64,000 nt of DNA, taken from contig NZ_CP031310.1 of NCBI RefSeq assembly GCF_004799665.1, forward strand, positions 1,108,887-1,172,886, in the 5' to 3' direction. The stretch comes from Halapricum salinum (GTDB lineage Archaea; Halobacteriota; Halobacteria; Halobacteriales; Haloarculaceae). The notes under the pieces are model-generated. The model saw only the letters and a program-made list of their open reading frames with translations, was not told where the DNA came from and made no database searches. Shown here one piece after another: positions 1 through 8,888 of this stretch. Every line of letters starts with the position of its first letter. Position 1 is the stretch's first letter. Made by a program: the position numbers and the translations under genes.

Positions 1-621
1 CGTGCAGAACGAACAGCGGTACGGACAGCCCCGGGAGGTTTCGAGTTCCGCCAGCAGGTAGTCGGGATGATTCGGATGCTGTTCGACGATGAAGGCACCG
101 TTGCGCGCCCACCGCGTCTCCTCGGGGATGCCGCGATATCGGGGCTCGAACCCCTCCAAGCCGTTCTCGACCAGATCGAAGACTGCAGCCTCGATATCGG
201 CACCGGCGACGAAGTCGAAGTCCAGGTCGTCGCGCTGGGTTTCGCTGGCGCCGACGTTCTCTTCGCCCACGCCGAAGCGGACTGGGCCGCCCATGATCGA
301 GGTGCCGTCGGCGGTCCAGGCGATCTTGCGCACCTCGTCGGGTTCGGCGGGGGTGCCGCCGACGTACTTGCCGGGGACGGTCATGCCGCCGACGTACACC
401 GTCAGATCGGCGTCGCTCACGTCCCGCCAGCGGGTGGTCTCCTCGCGCAGCGCGTCGATCGTGTGGTAGGTGATCCGTTCGCGTGGGACGCCCGCGTCGA
501 CCAGCGCGCCGGCGACGTATCGAGGATACGTCGAGATGTAGGGAGGGACGCCGAAGTGAGCGGGTTCGTCGACGTAGCCGTCGACGATCGTCACCGAGAG
601 CGCCGCAGGGTCGGTCATCAT
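1..621 (-). CDS. Radical SAM protein, 5' part (C-terminus outside window)
   Basis: The reading frame is open from the ATG at 621 to the window edge (207 codons). The N-terminal about 190 residues look like a B12-binding-type nucleotide fold domain (starts MTDPAALSVTIVDGY). The last residues carry SRGCPYRCSFC, the CxxxCxxC loop that binds the 4Fe-4S cluster of radical SAM enzymes. The N-terminal domain plus radical SAM order is typical of a conserved haloarchaeal family of about 550 residues; its substrate is not known to me. Two ATG codons lie in tandem (621 and 618); I take the first. Truncated only by the window. Confidence 0.85.
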   Translation of the reverse strand, partial: MMTDPAALSVTIVDGYVDEPAHFGVPPYISTYPRYVAGALVDAGVPRERITYHTIDALREETTRWRDVSDADLTVYVGGMTVPGKYVGGTPAEPDEVRKIAWTADGTSIMGGPVRFGVGEENVGASETQRDDLDFDFVAGADIEAAVFDLVENGLEGFEPRYRGIPEETRWARNGAFIVEQHPNHPDYLLAELETSRGCPYRCSFCT

Positions 622-739
622 CCCTGCTTCTCGCTCGACGGCCAAAACGGTGTCTCATGCGAGTCGACGGCCGACAAACTGGGAGTCAGCACCGACGCGA
701 CATGATCGCCAACTATTATTTACGGAGCGTGTTTTCGCC

Positions 740-747
740 TCTATATG
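740..747 (+). promoter_or_regulatory. TATA box for the small membrane protein at 780
   Basis: TCTATATG is the most AT-rich stretch upstream of the ATG at 780; about 36 bases upstream, which would give a leader of a few bases. A second candidate (ATTATTTA) lies at about 714-722. Confidence 0.4.
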
Positions 748-779
748 CAGAGACGTTACGGAGACGTGCGGGTGGGACG

Positions 780-968
780 ATGAACAAGTACGGGGTGTAT
801 CTCGCTGTGGGATTGGCGGTGACTGCTGCACTCGTGGGCGGTCTGATCACTATCAACGGCTCGGTCACCGAACTGATAATGTTGGTTCGGCTCCTCGGGG
901 CGGGAATCGTTCTCGTGGGGCTGTCGGTGGTCACACTTGCGGTCGTCGTCCTCCGACAGCACGATTGA
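780..968 (+). CDS. Small two-helix membrane protein, hypothetical
   Basis: 62 residues starting MNKYGVYLAVGLAV. Two hydrophobic helices (about residues 5-27 and 33-57) with a short polar hairpin between them, ending RQHD. No catalytic or binding motif is visible. It sits 90 bases before the DUF4129 gene on the same strand and could be co-transcribed. The start is the first ATG after a plausible TATA box; the longer open frame upstream has no promoter logic. Function unknown. Confidence 0.6.
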   Translation: MNKYGVYLAVGLAVTAALVGGLITINGSVTELIMLVRLLGAGIVLVGLSVVTLAVVVLRQHD

Positions 969-1058
969 TCCGGACCGATCCCCGAGGATGTGGCTGTCCG
1001 CTTTCCTACCGGTGGAATCTCGAAGAATTTTTCATCCGTTGCTGACAGGGTACGGACA

Positions 1059-1961
1059 GTGGATCGAAAGCGGGTCATCGTCTTCGGGGTGGGACTCGTC
1101 TGTGCACTCACGTTAGCGACGGCCGCAGCGTCTATCGCTTCCGAGTCGTCAGGTTCGTTCGCTGGATCACCGACGGTCGACGTCGAGGGCGGGCTGTTCG
1201 GTGATCTGCTGGGAGCGCTCCAGTTCGACGGCGGTCCGGTCGCGAGCGTGCTGAACGTGCTGGTCTTTCTCCCCGGACTCGTCGGACTGGCGGTCATCGG
1301 CTACGGGATCGCGAACTATCTGGGCGCCGCGGAGATGGCTGGGCCAGTGGTGATGGTCCTGTTTGGGCTGGCTGCGATGGCGCTGTTCCCGATGGCGAGC
1401 GTCAGCCAGGATTTTCTGCGGAAGGCGGAGGGAACAAGCGGCGAACTGGCCCCGACTGTCGAGTCGGCGGTCAGCAGTGGTCCCGAGATCACGGTGTTTC
1501 TGACTCCACTGGTCGGGCTCGTCGTACTCGTCGGCCTGGGCGTCGCCGCGGTGGTGTTGACGCGCGGAGACGAACCCGAGGACCCGTCGACGGAGCCGAC
1601 GGAGCTGCGAGAGATGCGCGATCTCCAGGGGGTCGGTGCGGCCGCCGGCCGCGCTGCCGAGGAACTGGCGGCCGACGAATCGTTCGAGAACGCAGTCTAC
1701 GAGGCCTGGACGCGGATGACGCGGTCGCTGTCGGTCGAGAACCCAGAGACGACGACGCCCGGCGAGTTCGCCGACCACGCCGTCGCGGCCGGAGTCGATC
1801 CCGGCGATGTCGAGGAACTGACGCGGCTGTTCGAGGTCGTCCGGTACGGACAGACACCGGTCACCGACGACCGCCGTGAACGTGCCCGGTCGGCACTCGA
1901 ACGGATCGAGGCGACCTACGCGGGGGACGACGGGACCGACACGAGGGAGCACGATGAGTAA
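1059..1961 (+). CDS. DUF4129 domain membrane protein
   Basis: 300 residues from a GTG start that gives MDRKRVIVFGVG. There is an N-terminal signal-anchor helix (about 5-25), two central membrane helices (about 68-115), one more near 150-175, then a cytosolic acidic C-terminal domain. The segment from about 205 to 290 (YEAWTRMTRSL..TPGEFADHAV..LFEVVRYG) is the DUF4129 signature. In haloarchaea this family sits in a cluster with DUF58 and MoxR genes and is thought to belong to a cell-surface or protein-maturation system; no reaction is established. The stop overlaps the next start by 8 bases, so translation is coupled. Confidence 0.8.
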   Translation: MDRKRVIVFGVGLVCALTLATAAASIASESSGSFAGSPTVDVEGGLFGDLLGALQFDGGPVASVLNVLVFLPGLVGLAVIGYGIANYLGAAEMAGPVVMVLFGLAAMALFPMASVSQDFLRKAEGTSGELAPTVESAVSSGPEITVFLTPLVGLVVLVGLGVAAVVLTRGDEPEDPSTEPTELREMRDLQGVGAAAGRAAEELAADESFENAVYEAWTRMTRSLSVENPETTTPGEFADHAVAAGVDPGDVEELTRLFEVVRYGQTPVTDDRRERARSALERIEATYAGDDGTDTREHDE

Positions 1962-4008
1962 GTCACTGTTCGACGAGGCGTCGGTCGAGGGAGACGAGGA
2001 ACCGTACCGGTACGAACCCGCCGACGCTGACGAGAAAGCAGATGACGAGACCGTCGAATCGACCACGGAATCGCGGTTGGCGACCCGGCCGGTCCTGGCG
2101 TTGCTCACCGGCGCGGCGTTCTGTCTGGTCGGGCTGGTCGTCGGCGTCGGCTCGCTTCCGGGGTCGTCGCCGACCCTCGAAGTGTTCGTCGTCCCGACGA
2201 TCGGCGTCGTGGCCGTGCTCTTCGGCCTGGGCTGGCTCGCAGACCAGTTCGGCGGGGCGGGCGGCGGTGTGGATCTTCCGGCAGTCGAACGGATCGAGAC
2301 GGTCGTTCCCGGAGCCGACATCGACGAGACGCTCGCGGCCGAGCGAGCTTCGCGAGCACCGTACAGCGAACGGACAGCAGTGCGAAAGCGACTCCGGCAG
2401 GTCGTGCTCGCGGCGCTGCAGAAGGCCGGTCACGACCCCGAACGGGCCGAACAGTTGCTCGACGAGGAGGCCTGGACCGACGACCCGCGCGCGGCGTCGT
2501 TTTTCACTATCTCGGGGGCGACAGCTTCACGCATGGCCCGGATAACTGAGCGGGTACGCACCCGAATCCGGCGGCTACTCGGCCGTGACTCGCCGTTCGG
2601 GCGCGACGCCAGATACACGGTCGACGCGGCGGCCGAGTTGGTCAGCGTCGGTGAGCGGGCGTGGAACGACCCCGAGAATCCGGACGTGATCGACGAGACG
2701 GCAGCGGAGACGCGGCGGACCCGCGACCTGCAGCCGGGCCTGGTAGCGACACAGCGCGTCCGACTGGTCGGCGGTCTCGTCCTGGTTGCGGTCGGAGTTG
2801 GGATCGCGCTCCAGCAGCCGGCGCTACTGCTGGTCGGGGCCGTCGGGACGGGCGTGCTCGCACACCGGTACGCCGGTGGCGTTCCCGACCCCGACCTGCA
2901 CGTCAGGCGGACCGTCGCGGCCGAGGACCCGGACCCAGGTGATGTCGTGACTGTCACCGTGACTGTCGAGAACACGGGCGAGTCGACGCTGTTCGACCTC
3001 CGACTGGTCGACGGCGTCCCGCCGACGCTGGAAGTAGTCGACGGGTCGCCCCGCCGGTACACCGGTCTCAGACCGGGCGCGAGTGAGACGATCAGCTACG
3101 ACGTGACCGTCGAGTCCGGCCAGCATACGTTCGACCCGCTGGGCGTCGTCGCTCGCAGCGCCAGCGGGGCGGTCGAGCGAGCACTGACTGTCGGGGTCGA
3201 TGGCGAGACGATGCTCACGTGCGAGACGTCGCCGACGCCCGACGTCGAGCGGCCGATCTCGGCGACGGTCGATCGCACGGTCGGGAGCGTCGTGACCGAC
3301 ACGGGCGGGGCGGGCGTCGAGTTCCACTCCGTCCGGGAGTACCGCTCGGGCGACCCGCTGCGGCGGATCGACTGGCGGCAACTCGCGAAAGGGGGTGAGC
3401 TGGCGACGAGGCAGTTCAGCGTCGAGCGCTCGACGACGGTCGTACTCGTCGTCGATACGCGAGCCGAGGCATTCGTCGCATCCGGGCCGGACGCACCCAC
3501 GGCCGTCGATCGGAGCGTTCACGCCGCCGCCAGCATCGTCCACGAGTTGCTCTACAGCAACGACCGGGTCGGGCTGGCGACGGTCGGCCCCCAGCGGTGC
3601 TGGGTCGACCCGCGCGGCGGGGCGAGCCAGTGGCCGCTGCTCAAGGAGGCATTCTCGACTCACGAGGCGTTCGTCTACCCCACTGGCGAAGAACGATTCC
3701 TGCGGTTGAGTACGCTCCACTGGCTGGAGACGCGGATTCCCGACGGCGCGCAACTGGTCTTTTTCTCGCCGCTGACCGACGACGGGGGACTGCAGATCGC
3801 ACGAGGACTGCAGGCCCGTGGCTACCCGCTCTCGGTCGTGAGCCCGCGAGTGACCGGCACGGAGTCGCCAGGCCGGCTCGTCGCTCACCTCGAACGACAG
3901 CTCCGGCTGTCGCGGCTGCGCCAGTGTGGTCTCTGGGCGGCCGATTGGCGGGCTGACGAGCCTCTCGGTGCCGCGTTCGACCGTACCGAACGCCGGAGGC
4001 AACGATGA
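1954..4008 (+). CDS. DUF58 domain protein with an extra N-terminal domain
   Basis: 684 residues. Residues about 1-265 hold two membrane helices (about 48-68 and 75-95) and a charged soluble part; this resembles a protein usually encoded separately between the DUF4129 and DUF58 genes. From about 275 the DUF58 protein begins: two helices, a beta-rich CARF-like extracellular domain (VTVTVENTGESTLFDLRL), then the DUF58 core with RRIDWRQLAKGGELATRQF and a vWA-like fold (VVLVVDTRAEAF). DUF58 proteins are partners of MoxR AAA ATPases, but no MoxR gene lies in the window. Overlaps its neighbours by 8 and 4 bases. The fusion reading is an inference from order and length. Confidence 0.75.
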   Translation: MSKSLFDEASVEGDEEPYRYEPADADEKADDETVESTTESRLATRPVLALLTGAAFCLVGLVVGVGSLPGSSPTLEVFVVPTIGVVAVLFGLGWLADQFGGAGGGVDLPAVERIETVVPGADIDETLAAERASRAPYSERTAVRKRLRQVVLAALQKAGHDPERAEQLLDEEAWTDDPRAASFFTISGATASRMARITERVRTRIRRLLGRDSPFGRDARYTVDAAAELVSVGERAWNDPENPDVIDETAAETRRTRDLQPGLVATQRVRLVGGLVLVAVGVGIALQQPALLLVGAVGTGVLAHRYAGGVPDPDLHVRRTVAAEDPDPGDVVTVTVTVENTGESTLFDLRLVDGVPPTLEVVDGSPRRYTGLRPGASETISYDVTVESGQHTFDPLGVVARSASGAVERALTVGVDGETMLTCETSPTPDVERPISATVDRTVGSVVTDTGGAGVEFHSVREYRSGDPLRRIDWRQLAKGGELATRQFSVERSTTVVLVVDTRAEAFVASGPDAPTAVDRSVHAAASIVHELLYSNDRVGLATVGPQRCWVDPRGGASQWPLLKEAFSTHEAFVYPTGEERFLRLSTLHWLETRIPDGAQLVFFSPLTDDGGLQIARGLQARGYPLSVVSPRVTGTESPGRLVAHLERQLRLSRLRQCGLWAADWRADEPLGAAFDRTERRRQR

Positions 4009-4535
4009 CTGAAACGTACGAGTCGAGGCGGAACGCCGACGCCGGGGCGACGACCGACGAGTACACACCGTCGACGGCAGGAATCGGTCTGACGGTGGCA
4101 GTCGGTCTGTTCGGAGCGGTGAGTACACTCCTGGCGGGCGTCTGGCTCGGGCTGGCCGGCGTCGTACTCGCGGGCAGCGGTGTCTATCGAGGGTCGCGAC
4201 AGCTCCTGGGCGTCGGCGTCGTCGTGCTGTTCGGTAGCGTCGTCGTGGCCGGGTTACTGTCGGTTCCTGGCGTCGTGCTGGTCCCGGCGATGGTGGGGAC
4301 GGTACTTGCGTGGGACGTCGGCGAGAACGCGGTCACCGTTGGTGAGCAGTTCTCCGCGGCGGCCGAGACCTGGCGCGGCGAGCTGGTGCACGCTACCGTC
4401 AGCGCGCTCGTCGTCACGTTGTTCGCCGTCGGCGCGTTCGCCGTCTACACGATCTCGACCGGCGGCTACCCGCTCGCAGCGGTGGCGCTGGCTGTCGTCG
4501 GCGCGCTAGTCGTACTCGTTGGGCTCGGTCGCTGA
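4005..4535 (+). CDS. DUF7519-like membrane protein, end of the DUF4129-DUF58 operon
   Basis: 176 residues. A polar N-terminus of about 25 residues is followed by five or six hydrophobic helices (TAGIGLTVAVGLFGAVS, VWLGLAGVVLAG, LLGVGVVVLFGSVVV, and a C-terminal pair) and a polar stretch around VGENAVTVGEQFSAAAETWRGE. The start ATG overlaps the DUF58 stop (ATGA), so it belongs to the same operon. Position and topology match the small membrane protein that closes this cluster in haloarchaea; the family name is from memory of that context. Function unknown. Confidence 0.7.
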   Translation: MTETYESRRNADAGATTDEYTPSTAGIGLTVAVGLFGAVSTLLAGVWLGLAGVVLAGSGVYRGSRQLLGVGVVVLFGSVVVAGLLSVPGVVLVPAMVGTVLAWDVGENAVTVGEQFSAAAETWRGELVHATVSALVVTLFAVGAFAVYTISTGGYPLAAVALAVVGALVVLVGLGR

Positions 4536-4583
4536 AGCGGGAGAACAGACTGGACGCGGGCGGACGGGCCTGCGCGGTCGCCG

Positions 4584-4730
4584 TTATGTGCCTACCTCGA
4601 GGGCGTAGTTCGACTGTACCCACGCGTCGGGGTTGTCCCGGTCGTAGATCATCGTCTCGCCGTCGCCGGTCTCGATGGCGGCGTACCGTTCGTCTTCCGT
4701 CACTTGCTCGCTCGCGTCGTTCGTGGTCAT
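4584..4730 (-). CDS. DUF7331-like small acidic protein
   Basis: 48 residues, start MTTNDASEQVTEDERYAA, ending in YDRDNPDAWVQSNYALEVGT. The NPDAW(V/I)QSD/N ending is typical of a very small conserved haloarchaeal family; nothing is known of its role. The ATG at 4730 is chosen over longer in-frame extensions because a TATA-like TAAATAAT lies about 25 bases upstream, so the mRNA would be leaderless. That TATA box lies inside an inverted repeat (see 4742-4767). Confidence 0.75.
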   Translation of the reverse strand: MTTNDASEQVTEDERYAAIETGDGETMIYDRDNPDAWVQSNYALEVGT

Positions 4731-5046
4731 AGTTCGATCCGGTGTGGCATTATTTAGCACACCACACGTGTCTGTTCCTTTGCGACCGGTCGATAAAACC
4801 TTTCTGGCTGTGGCAGCGTTCGCGTCGGGTGGTCCAGGGAGATACCGGGGCAAAACCGACAGCAAACGCGGGGAATCCCGCTGCCGTCACGCGCTCGTCT
4901 GACGTGACTTTAAGTTCAATCGCAGACACCGACTCGATGGGCGCGCACCACCGGCTTCGGTATGCCTCCCATCCTCCCAGCGCGCCCGGGCACCCATTAC
5001 CACCCCTCTCGTTTCCCTTTCTCTCGGGTGGTTCGACGACGCCACC
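4731..5046. other. Intergenic region, no gene seen
   Basis: 316 bases between the start of the DUF7331-like gene and the stop of trkA, both minus strand. Apart from the promoter at 4742-4767 I see only a pyrimidine-rich stretch (about 4985-5030) and no convincing small frame, tRNA or repeat. Confidence 0.5.
4742..4767 (-). promoter_or_regulatory. Promoter with palindromic operator for the gene at 4730
   Basis: GTGTGG at 4742-4747 and CCACAC at 4762-4767 are a perfect 6-bp inverted repeat with a 14-base centre that contains the TATA element (TAAATAAT on the minus strand). Repressors in archaea commonly bind palindromes that cover TATA; this is inference from position only. Confidence 0.45.
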
Positions 5047-5706
5047 TCACGCGCTCGCGCCGAGCCCCTGCCGGACCTGCTGGAGCGTGTCGGGATCGGT
5101 CATCACGGCGATGCTGTCACCGGGTTCGATCGTCGTCTGTGGCAGCGGGATCGACATCGGTTCGTTCTCGCGACCGTGGGCGTAGATCCGGGCGTTGCCG
5201 GGGAGTTCGACCTCGACGACGCGCCGGCCCACGATATCTGCGTCTTCGGGGACGTCGATGGTCGCGACCGAGAGCTGTTCGGTCAGATCGGCCAGGACGT
5301 TGAAGTTGCCGCCGAGCAGCGCGGTCTTGGCCCCTGCCGCGCCGAGTTGTTCGGGGTAGATCACCTCGTCGACTTCGCCGGCGTACTTCTCGTAGATCTC
5401 CTGGCGATAGTCTTCGTCGATGCGCATGACCGTCCGCGCACCGTAGTGCTTGGCGATCATACACGCCGAGAAGTTGACGTTGAGGTCGCCCGAGAGCGCG
5501 CCGATGGCGTCGGCATCAGCGACGCCGGCCGCTTCGAGTAGCGACTCGTCGTCACCGCTGCCCTCGTAGGCTTCGAATCCCTCTTTGTGGGCGCGTTCGA
5601 CCTTTTTGGGATCGATCTCGACGATCGCGACGTCGTGGCCCTCGCTGCCGAGGATCCGCGCAGTGCGCATGCCGACCCGACCGAATCCGACGATGACGAA
5701 CTTCAT
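5047..5706 (-). CDS. trkA: TrkA-type K+ uptake regulator (RCK-N and RCK-C)
   Basis: 219 residues. Residues 1-120 form a Rossmann RCK-N domain with the dinucleotide loop GFGRVGMRTA and the acidic end of the second strand (IVEID). Residues about 140-215 form the RCK-C ligand domain (IVGRRVVEVELPGNARIYAHGR, then PGDSIAVMTDPDTL). Such proteins gate Trk/Ktr potassium channels at the inner face of the membrane in response to NAD(H) or ATP. Start chosen at MKFVIVGFGR because the fold begins at once; the longer frame adds an unrelated tail. No channel subunit is adjacent. Confidence 0.9.
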   Translation of the reverse strand: MKFVIVGFGRVGMRTARILGSEGHDVAIVEIDPKKVERAHKEGFEAYEGSGDDESLLEAAGVADADAIGALSGDLNVNFSACMIAKHYGARTVMRIDEDYRQEIYEKYAGEVDEVIYPEQLGAAGAKTALLGGNFNVLADLTEQLSVATIDVPEDADIVGRRVVEVELPGNARIYAHGRENEPMSIPLPQTTIEPGDSIAVMTDPDTLQQVRQGLGASA

Positions 5707-5773
5707 GCGTGTGGGGTACGCCAGCATGGGTAAAAACACTAGGCCCCTCCGGTACGTCTGGAGACGACCGCGA

Positions 5774-6655
5774 TCAGTCCTCGCGGCGGTCGGTCTCCTG
5801 ATCGGTGCCGGACTCGCCGGCGACTGGTTTGAGGATGTACTTCCCGCTGTTGCCGGCTTTGTGGACCGTGATGTCGAAGACGAAGTCCACGCTGGTGTTC
5901 GGGCCGAGCGTAAACGGTTTGTTGAGTTTCAGCCGCCCGCTCGGGAGCTTGACCCGCTGGTCGCTCCCGTCCGTCAGCGTTGCGTTAATCTCGCCGACGA
6001 CCAGCCGGACCTGCGTGTACTCGCCGGCCGGCACCGAGAAGTTCTCCAGCAGCGTCGCGTTCGCGCCCTGCAACTCGGTCAGGTCGATCGACGTCCCGTT
6101 GACTTCACGGGTGATCCAGCGCCCCTCGCCCTCGCTGTCGTCGTCATCGTCCGCACTCGCTGCTGACTCACTCTCTTCTTCACGCTCCTCGTCGGTTTCC
6201 GACTCGCCCTCTTCGTCGGCGTCGTCGTCCTCGCTTTCGTCGTCCTCGACAGTCTCAGCGTCGTCATCCTGGGCAGCAGCGGCCGCCATTCCGGGCGTCG
6301 TCGTGGCCGTAAGCACCGGCGTCGCTTCGGCGGTCATCTCTGTCGTGGTCGGCTCTGGGGTCACCGTGCCCGTCGGCTCCTCGTCGGAACCGTTGCCGGC
6401 GTAGTGGAACTGGACTTCCGTGACGGTGACGTTCAGGTATCTGAAGTCGTCGATGTCGTTCGGGTCGTCGCTGAGGTAGAACGCGACCGTTCCCGACTGG
6501 GTGCCGTCACCCGTCTCTCCGGGTGTGTCGGCGGTCGAGTCGTCGGCTGGCCCGCCCTCGGTCGGGGCGGCGCTGTCGGTTCCGGGGCCCGCGCCGGCAC
6601 AGCCGGCGAGGACGAGCATCGTCGCGACGGCCGCGAGGAGGACTGTTCTGCGCAT
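5774..6655 (-). CDS. DUF4382 lipoprotein with a long acidic insertion
   Basis: 293 residues. The N-terminus is a signal peptide with a lipobox (VLAGC, Cys about 18), so the protein should be exported and lipid-anchored, followed by a Ser/Thr/Gly linker. The DUF4382 beta sandwich starts at about 56 (GTVAFYLSDDPNDIDDF..LNVTVTEVQFHY) and resumes at about 185 (IDLTELQGANATLLENFSVPAGEYTQVRLVV). Between them lie about 90 residues of Thr/Pro and then Asp/Glu/Ser-rich low complexity. Role unknown; the family is carbohydrate-binding-like. The frame continues far upstream but the lipobox fixes the start. Confidence 0.85.
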   Translation of the reverse strand: MRRTVLLAAVATMLVLAGCAGAGPGTDSAAPTEGGPADDSTADTPGETGDGTQSGTVAFYLSDDPNDIDDFRYLNVTVTEVQFHYAGNGSDEEPTGTVTPEPTTTEMTAEATPVLTATTTPGMAAAAAQDDDAETVEDDESEDDDADEEGESETDEEREEESESAASADDDDDSEGEGRWITREVNGTSIDLTELQGANATLLENFSVPAGEYTQVRLVVGEINATLTDGSDQRVKLPSGRLKLNKPFTLGPNTSVDFVFDITVHKAGNSGKYILKPVAGESGTDQETDRRED

Positions 6656-6772
6656 AACTAGAGAAGGTGAGTGCAGTCTGAAGGCCGTTGTGGCCGATCT
6701 GACAGTCGGCCTGCATTCGCGACCCGCGATTCGAAGGGCGTTTACTACGCGGCGACCGAGCAATGGCACACG

Positions 6773-7696
6773 ATGCGCGTGACGTTTCTGGGAACCAGCG
6801 GCGCCGTCCCGACGGTCGAGCGCAACCCCTCGGCCGTCCTCCTCCGGCGAGAGGGCGAGCGCCTCCTGTTCGACTGCGGCGAGGGCACCCAGCGCCAGAT
6901 GATGCGCTACTCGACCGGCTTCGGGATCAGCCACATCTTCGTCACGCACCTCCACGCCGACCACGTCCTCGGGATTCCCGGCTTGCTCCAGACGCTCGAT
7001 TTCAACGACCGGACCGAGCCGCTGGCTATCCACGCTCCGCAGGGGACGCGCAGGCGGCTCGAAGACCTGATCACGGCCGCCGGCGACCGCCCGACCTACC
7101 CGCTTCGCATCAATCAGGTCCAGCCCGGCGAGACCGTCCTCGACCGCGAGGACTACCGCGTCGAGGCCTTCGAGACCGACCACCGGACGACCTCGGTCGG
7201 CTACGCGCTCGTCGAAGACGACCGCAAGGGGCGGTTCGACCGCGAAAAGGCAGAGGAAGAGCTGGGCTTGCCGCCCGGGCCGGAGTATTCGAAACTCCAC
7301 GCCGGCGAGCCGGTCGAGCACGACGGACGGACGATCAGGCCCGAGCAAATCGTCGGCCCGCCCCGCCCCGGACGCCGAGTCGTCTACACCGGCGACACGC
7401 GGCCGACAGCGGCGACGGTCGAAGCCGCCACCGATGCCGATCTGTTGATCCACGAGGCCACCTTCGCCGAGGACCGTCGCGACCGCGCTGGCCAGACGGG
7501 CCACACGACCGCCAAACAGGCCGCCGAACTGGCCAACCGGGCCGGCGCGAAACAGCTCGTCCTGACGCACATCTCCACGCGCTACGCCGGCAACAGCGAC
7601 CAGCTCGAACGCGAAGCCCGCGAGGTCTTCGAGGGCGACCACGCCGAGGTCGCCGACGACGGTCTGAAACTGGACGTCCCGTTCCCGAGCGAGTGA
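6773..7696 (+). CDS. rnz: Ribonuclease Z (tRNA 3' processing)
   Basis: 307 residues, full length for the archaeal enzyme. It is a metallo-beta-lactamase fold: FLGTSGAVPT at the start, the zinc motif HLHADH at about 60-65, GDTRP at about 205, and a late histidine in LTHISTRY near 265. The exosite arm typical of tRNase Z is the segment EEELGLPPGPEYSKLHAGEPV. It cuts pre-tRNAs after the discriminator base. The start MRVTFLGTSG is the usual one for the family. It is monocistronic, divergent from the DUF4382 gene. Confidence 0.95.
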   Translation: MRVTFLGTSGAVPTVERNPSAVLLRREGERLLFDCGEGTQRQMMRYSTGFGISHIFVTHLHADHVLGIPGLLQTLDFNDRTEPLAIHAPQGTRRRLEDLITAAGDRPTYPLRINQVQPGETVLDREDYRVEAFETDHRTTSVGYALVEDDRKGRFDREKAEEELGLPPGPEYSKLHAGEPVEHDGRTIRPEQIVGPPRPGRRVVYTGDTRPTAATVEAATDADLLIHEATFAEDRRDRAGQTGHTTAKQAAELANRAGAKQLVLTHISTRYAGNSDQLEREAREVFEGDHAEVADDGLKLDVPFPSE

Positions 7697-7720
7697 GAAC
7701 GCCACGTCCGGCAGGCACCC

Positions 7721-8791
7721 TCACTCCGCGACCAGCGGACAGAGCGGATCGCTGCCGAACGGATCGCCGGTCGCGGCGTGGGCACGTGATCGGGAGCCGC
7801 CACACAGGTCGCGATACTCGCAGTCGCCGCAGGGGCCCGAGAACGTCTCGGGGTCGCGCAGCCGTTCGAACAGCGGCGCGTCGCGGTACAGTTCGACGAG
7901 ACTCTGTTCCCGAACGGAGCCGGCAGACTCGGGGAGGAACCCGGAGGGATAGACCCGGCCACGGTGGCTGACGAAGACGAACCCCGATCCCGCACGGGTC
8001 GAGCCGACGGTGACGTCGCCGTCGATCTCGCGGGCGACTCGGCGGTACTGGGGCGCTTCGACGGTGATCACCCGATAAGGGACCTCTCGCTGGTGGCGAT
8101 AGAGCCAGGCCAGTACCTCGTCGGCTTCAGTGGGAGACAGCTGGTCGAGGTCGGCACCCCGGCCCGTGGGCACGAGGAAGAATACCTCCCACATAGCCGC
8201 ACCCAGTCGCGAGACGTGCTCGGCGATCCCGGGGAGGCCGGTGACGGTCGTCGCAGTGACAGTCGTGTTGATCTGGATCGAGAGGCCGGCCTCGCGGGCC
8301 CACTCGGCCGCGCGCTGGATCCGCTCGTAGCTCCCGGACTCCCCACGAAAGGTGTCGTGACTGTCCGCGTCCGGGCCGTCCAGCGAGAGGGCCATCCGAC
8401 GGACGCCAGCTTCGGCAAACCGCTCGACGACGTCCCGGGTGAGATTCCCGGTCGGGGCCGGCGTGACCGCCGTCGGGAGGCCGCGCTCGTCGGCGTAGTC
8501 CAGTAGTTCGAACAGGTCCGGTCGTTCGAGGGGGTCGCCACCCGAGAAGACCAGGACGGGCGCGGGATGGCCGAACGATGCGACCTGATCGATCACCGTC
8601 CTGGCCTCCCCGGTCGTCAGTTCGTCGGGGTCGCGTTCGGGTTGGGCCTCCGCCCGGCAGTGGTCACACTCCAGCCCGCAGGCCTGCGTGGTCTCCCAGG
8701 AGACGATCAGCGGCGTTCGGGCGAAATCGCGGGCGACCGGCGAGCCGCCGGGGTGGCCGTCCGTCTCCGCCCCGTGGTGGTCGTGTCTCAT
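7721..8791 (-). CDS. Radical SAM/SPASM protein, TIGR04053-like
   Basis: 356 residues. The radical SAM motif is CGLECDHCRAEA (about 38-49); GGDPLERPDLFEL is the SAM-binding GGE-like strand. The C-terminal SPASM cluster cysteines are in CGDCEYRDLCGG and the final DPLC. The pattern (WETTQAC, RAEAQPERDP, FFLVPTGRG, YPSGFLPESAG) matches the TIGR04053 family known to me, relatives of which act in heme or peptide modification; the substrate here is unknown. It is convergent with rnz, 24 bases apart. Confidence 0.85.
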   Translation of the reverse strand: MRHDHHGAETDGHPGGSPVARDFARTPLIVSWETTQACGLECDHCRAEAQPERDPDELTTGEARTVIDQVASFGHPAPVLVFSGGDPLERPDLFELLDYADERGLPTAVTPAPTGNLTRDVVERFAEAGVRRMALSLDGPDADSHDTFRGESGSYERIQRAAEWAREAGLSIQINTTVTATTVTGLPGIAEHVSRLGAAMWEVFFLVPTGRGADLDQLSPTEADEVLAWLYRHQREVPYRVITVEAPQYRRVAREIDGDVTVGSTRAGSGFVFVSHRGRVYPSGFLPESAGSVREQSLVELYRDAPLFERLRDPETFSGPCGDCEYRDLCGGSRSRAHAATGDPFGSDPLCPLVAE

Positions 8792-8888
8792 GGCCGTCCC
8801 TCACGGCCGTGTAGTGCTGTGTGTTCGGGGGATTCCCACTCGCTGGGACACCAGCACGCTTACAGCCCCCTCTCACCACGGGTCGTAC

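Noticed and set aside
6656-7705. Minus-strand extension of the DUF4382 gene through rnz
   Set aside because: It is antisense to rnz; the lipobox signal peptide fixes the start at 6655.
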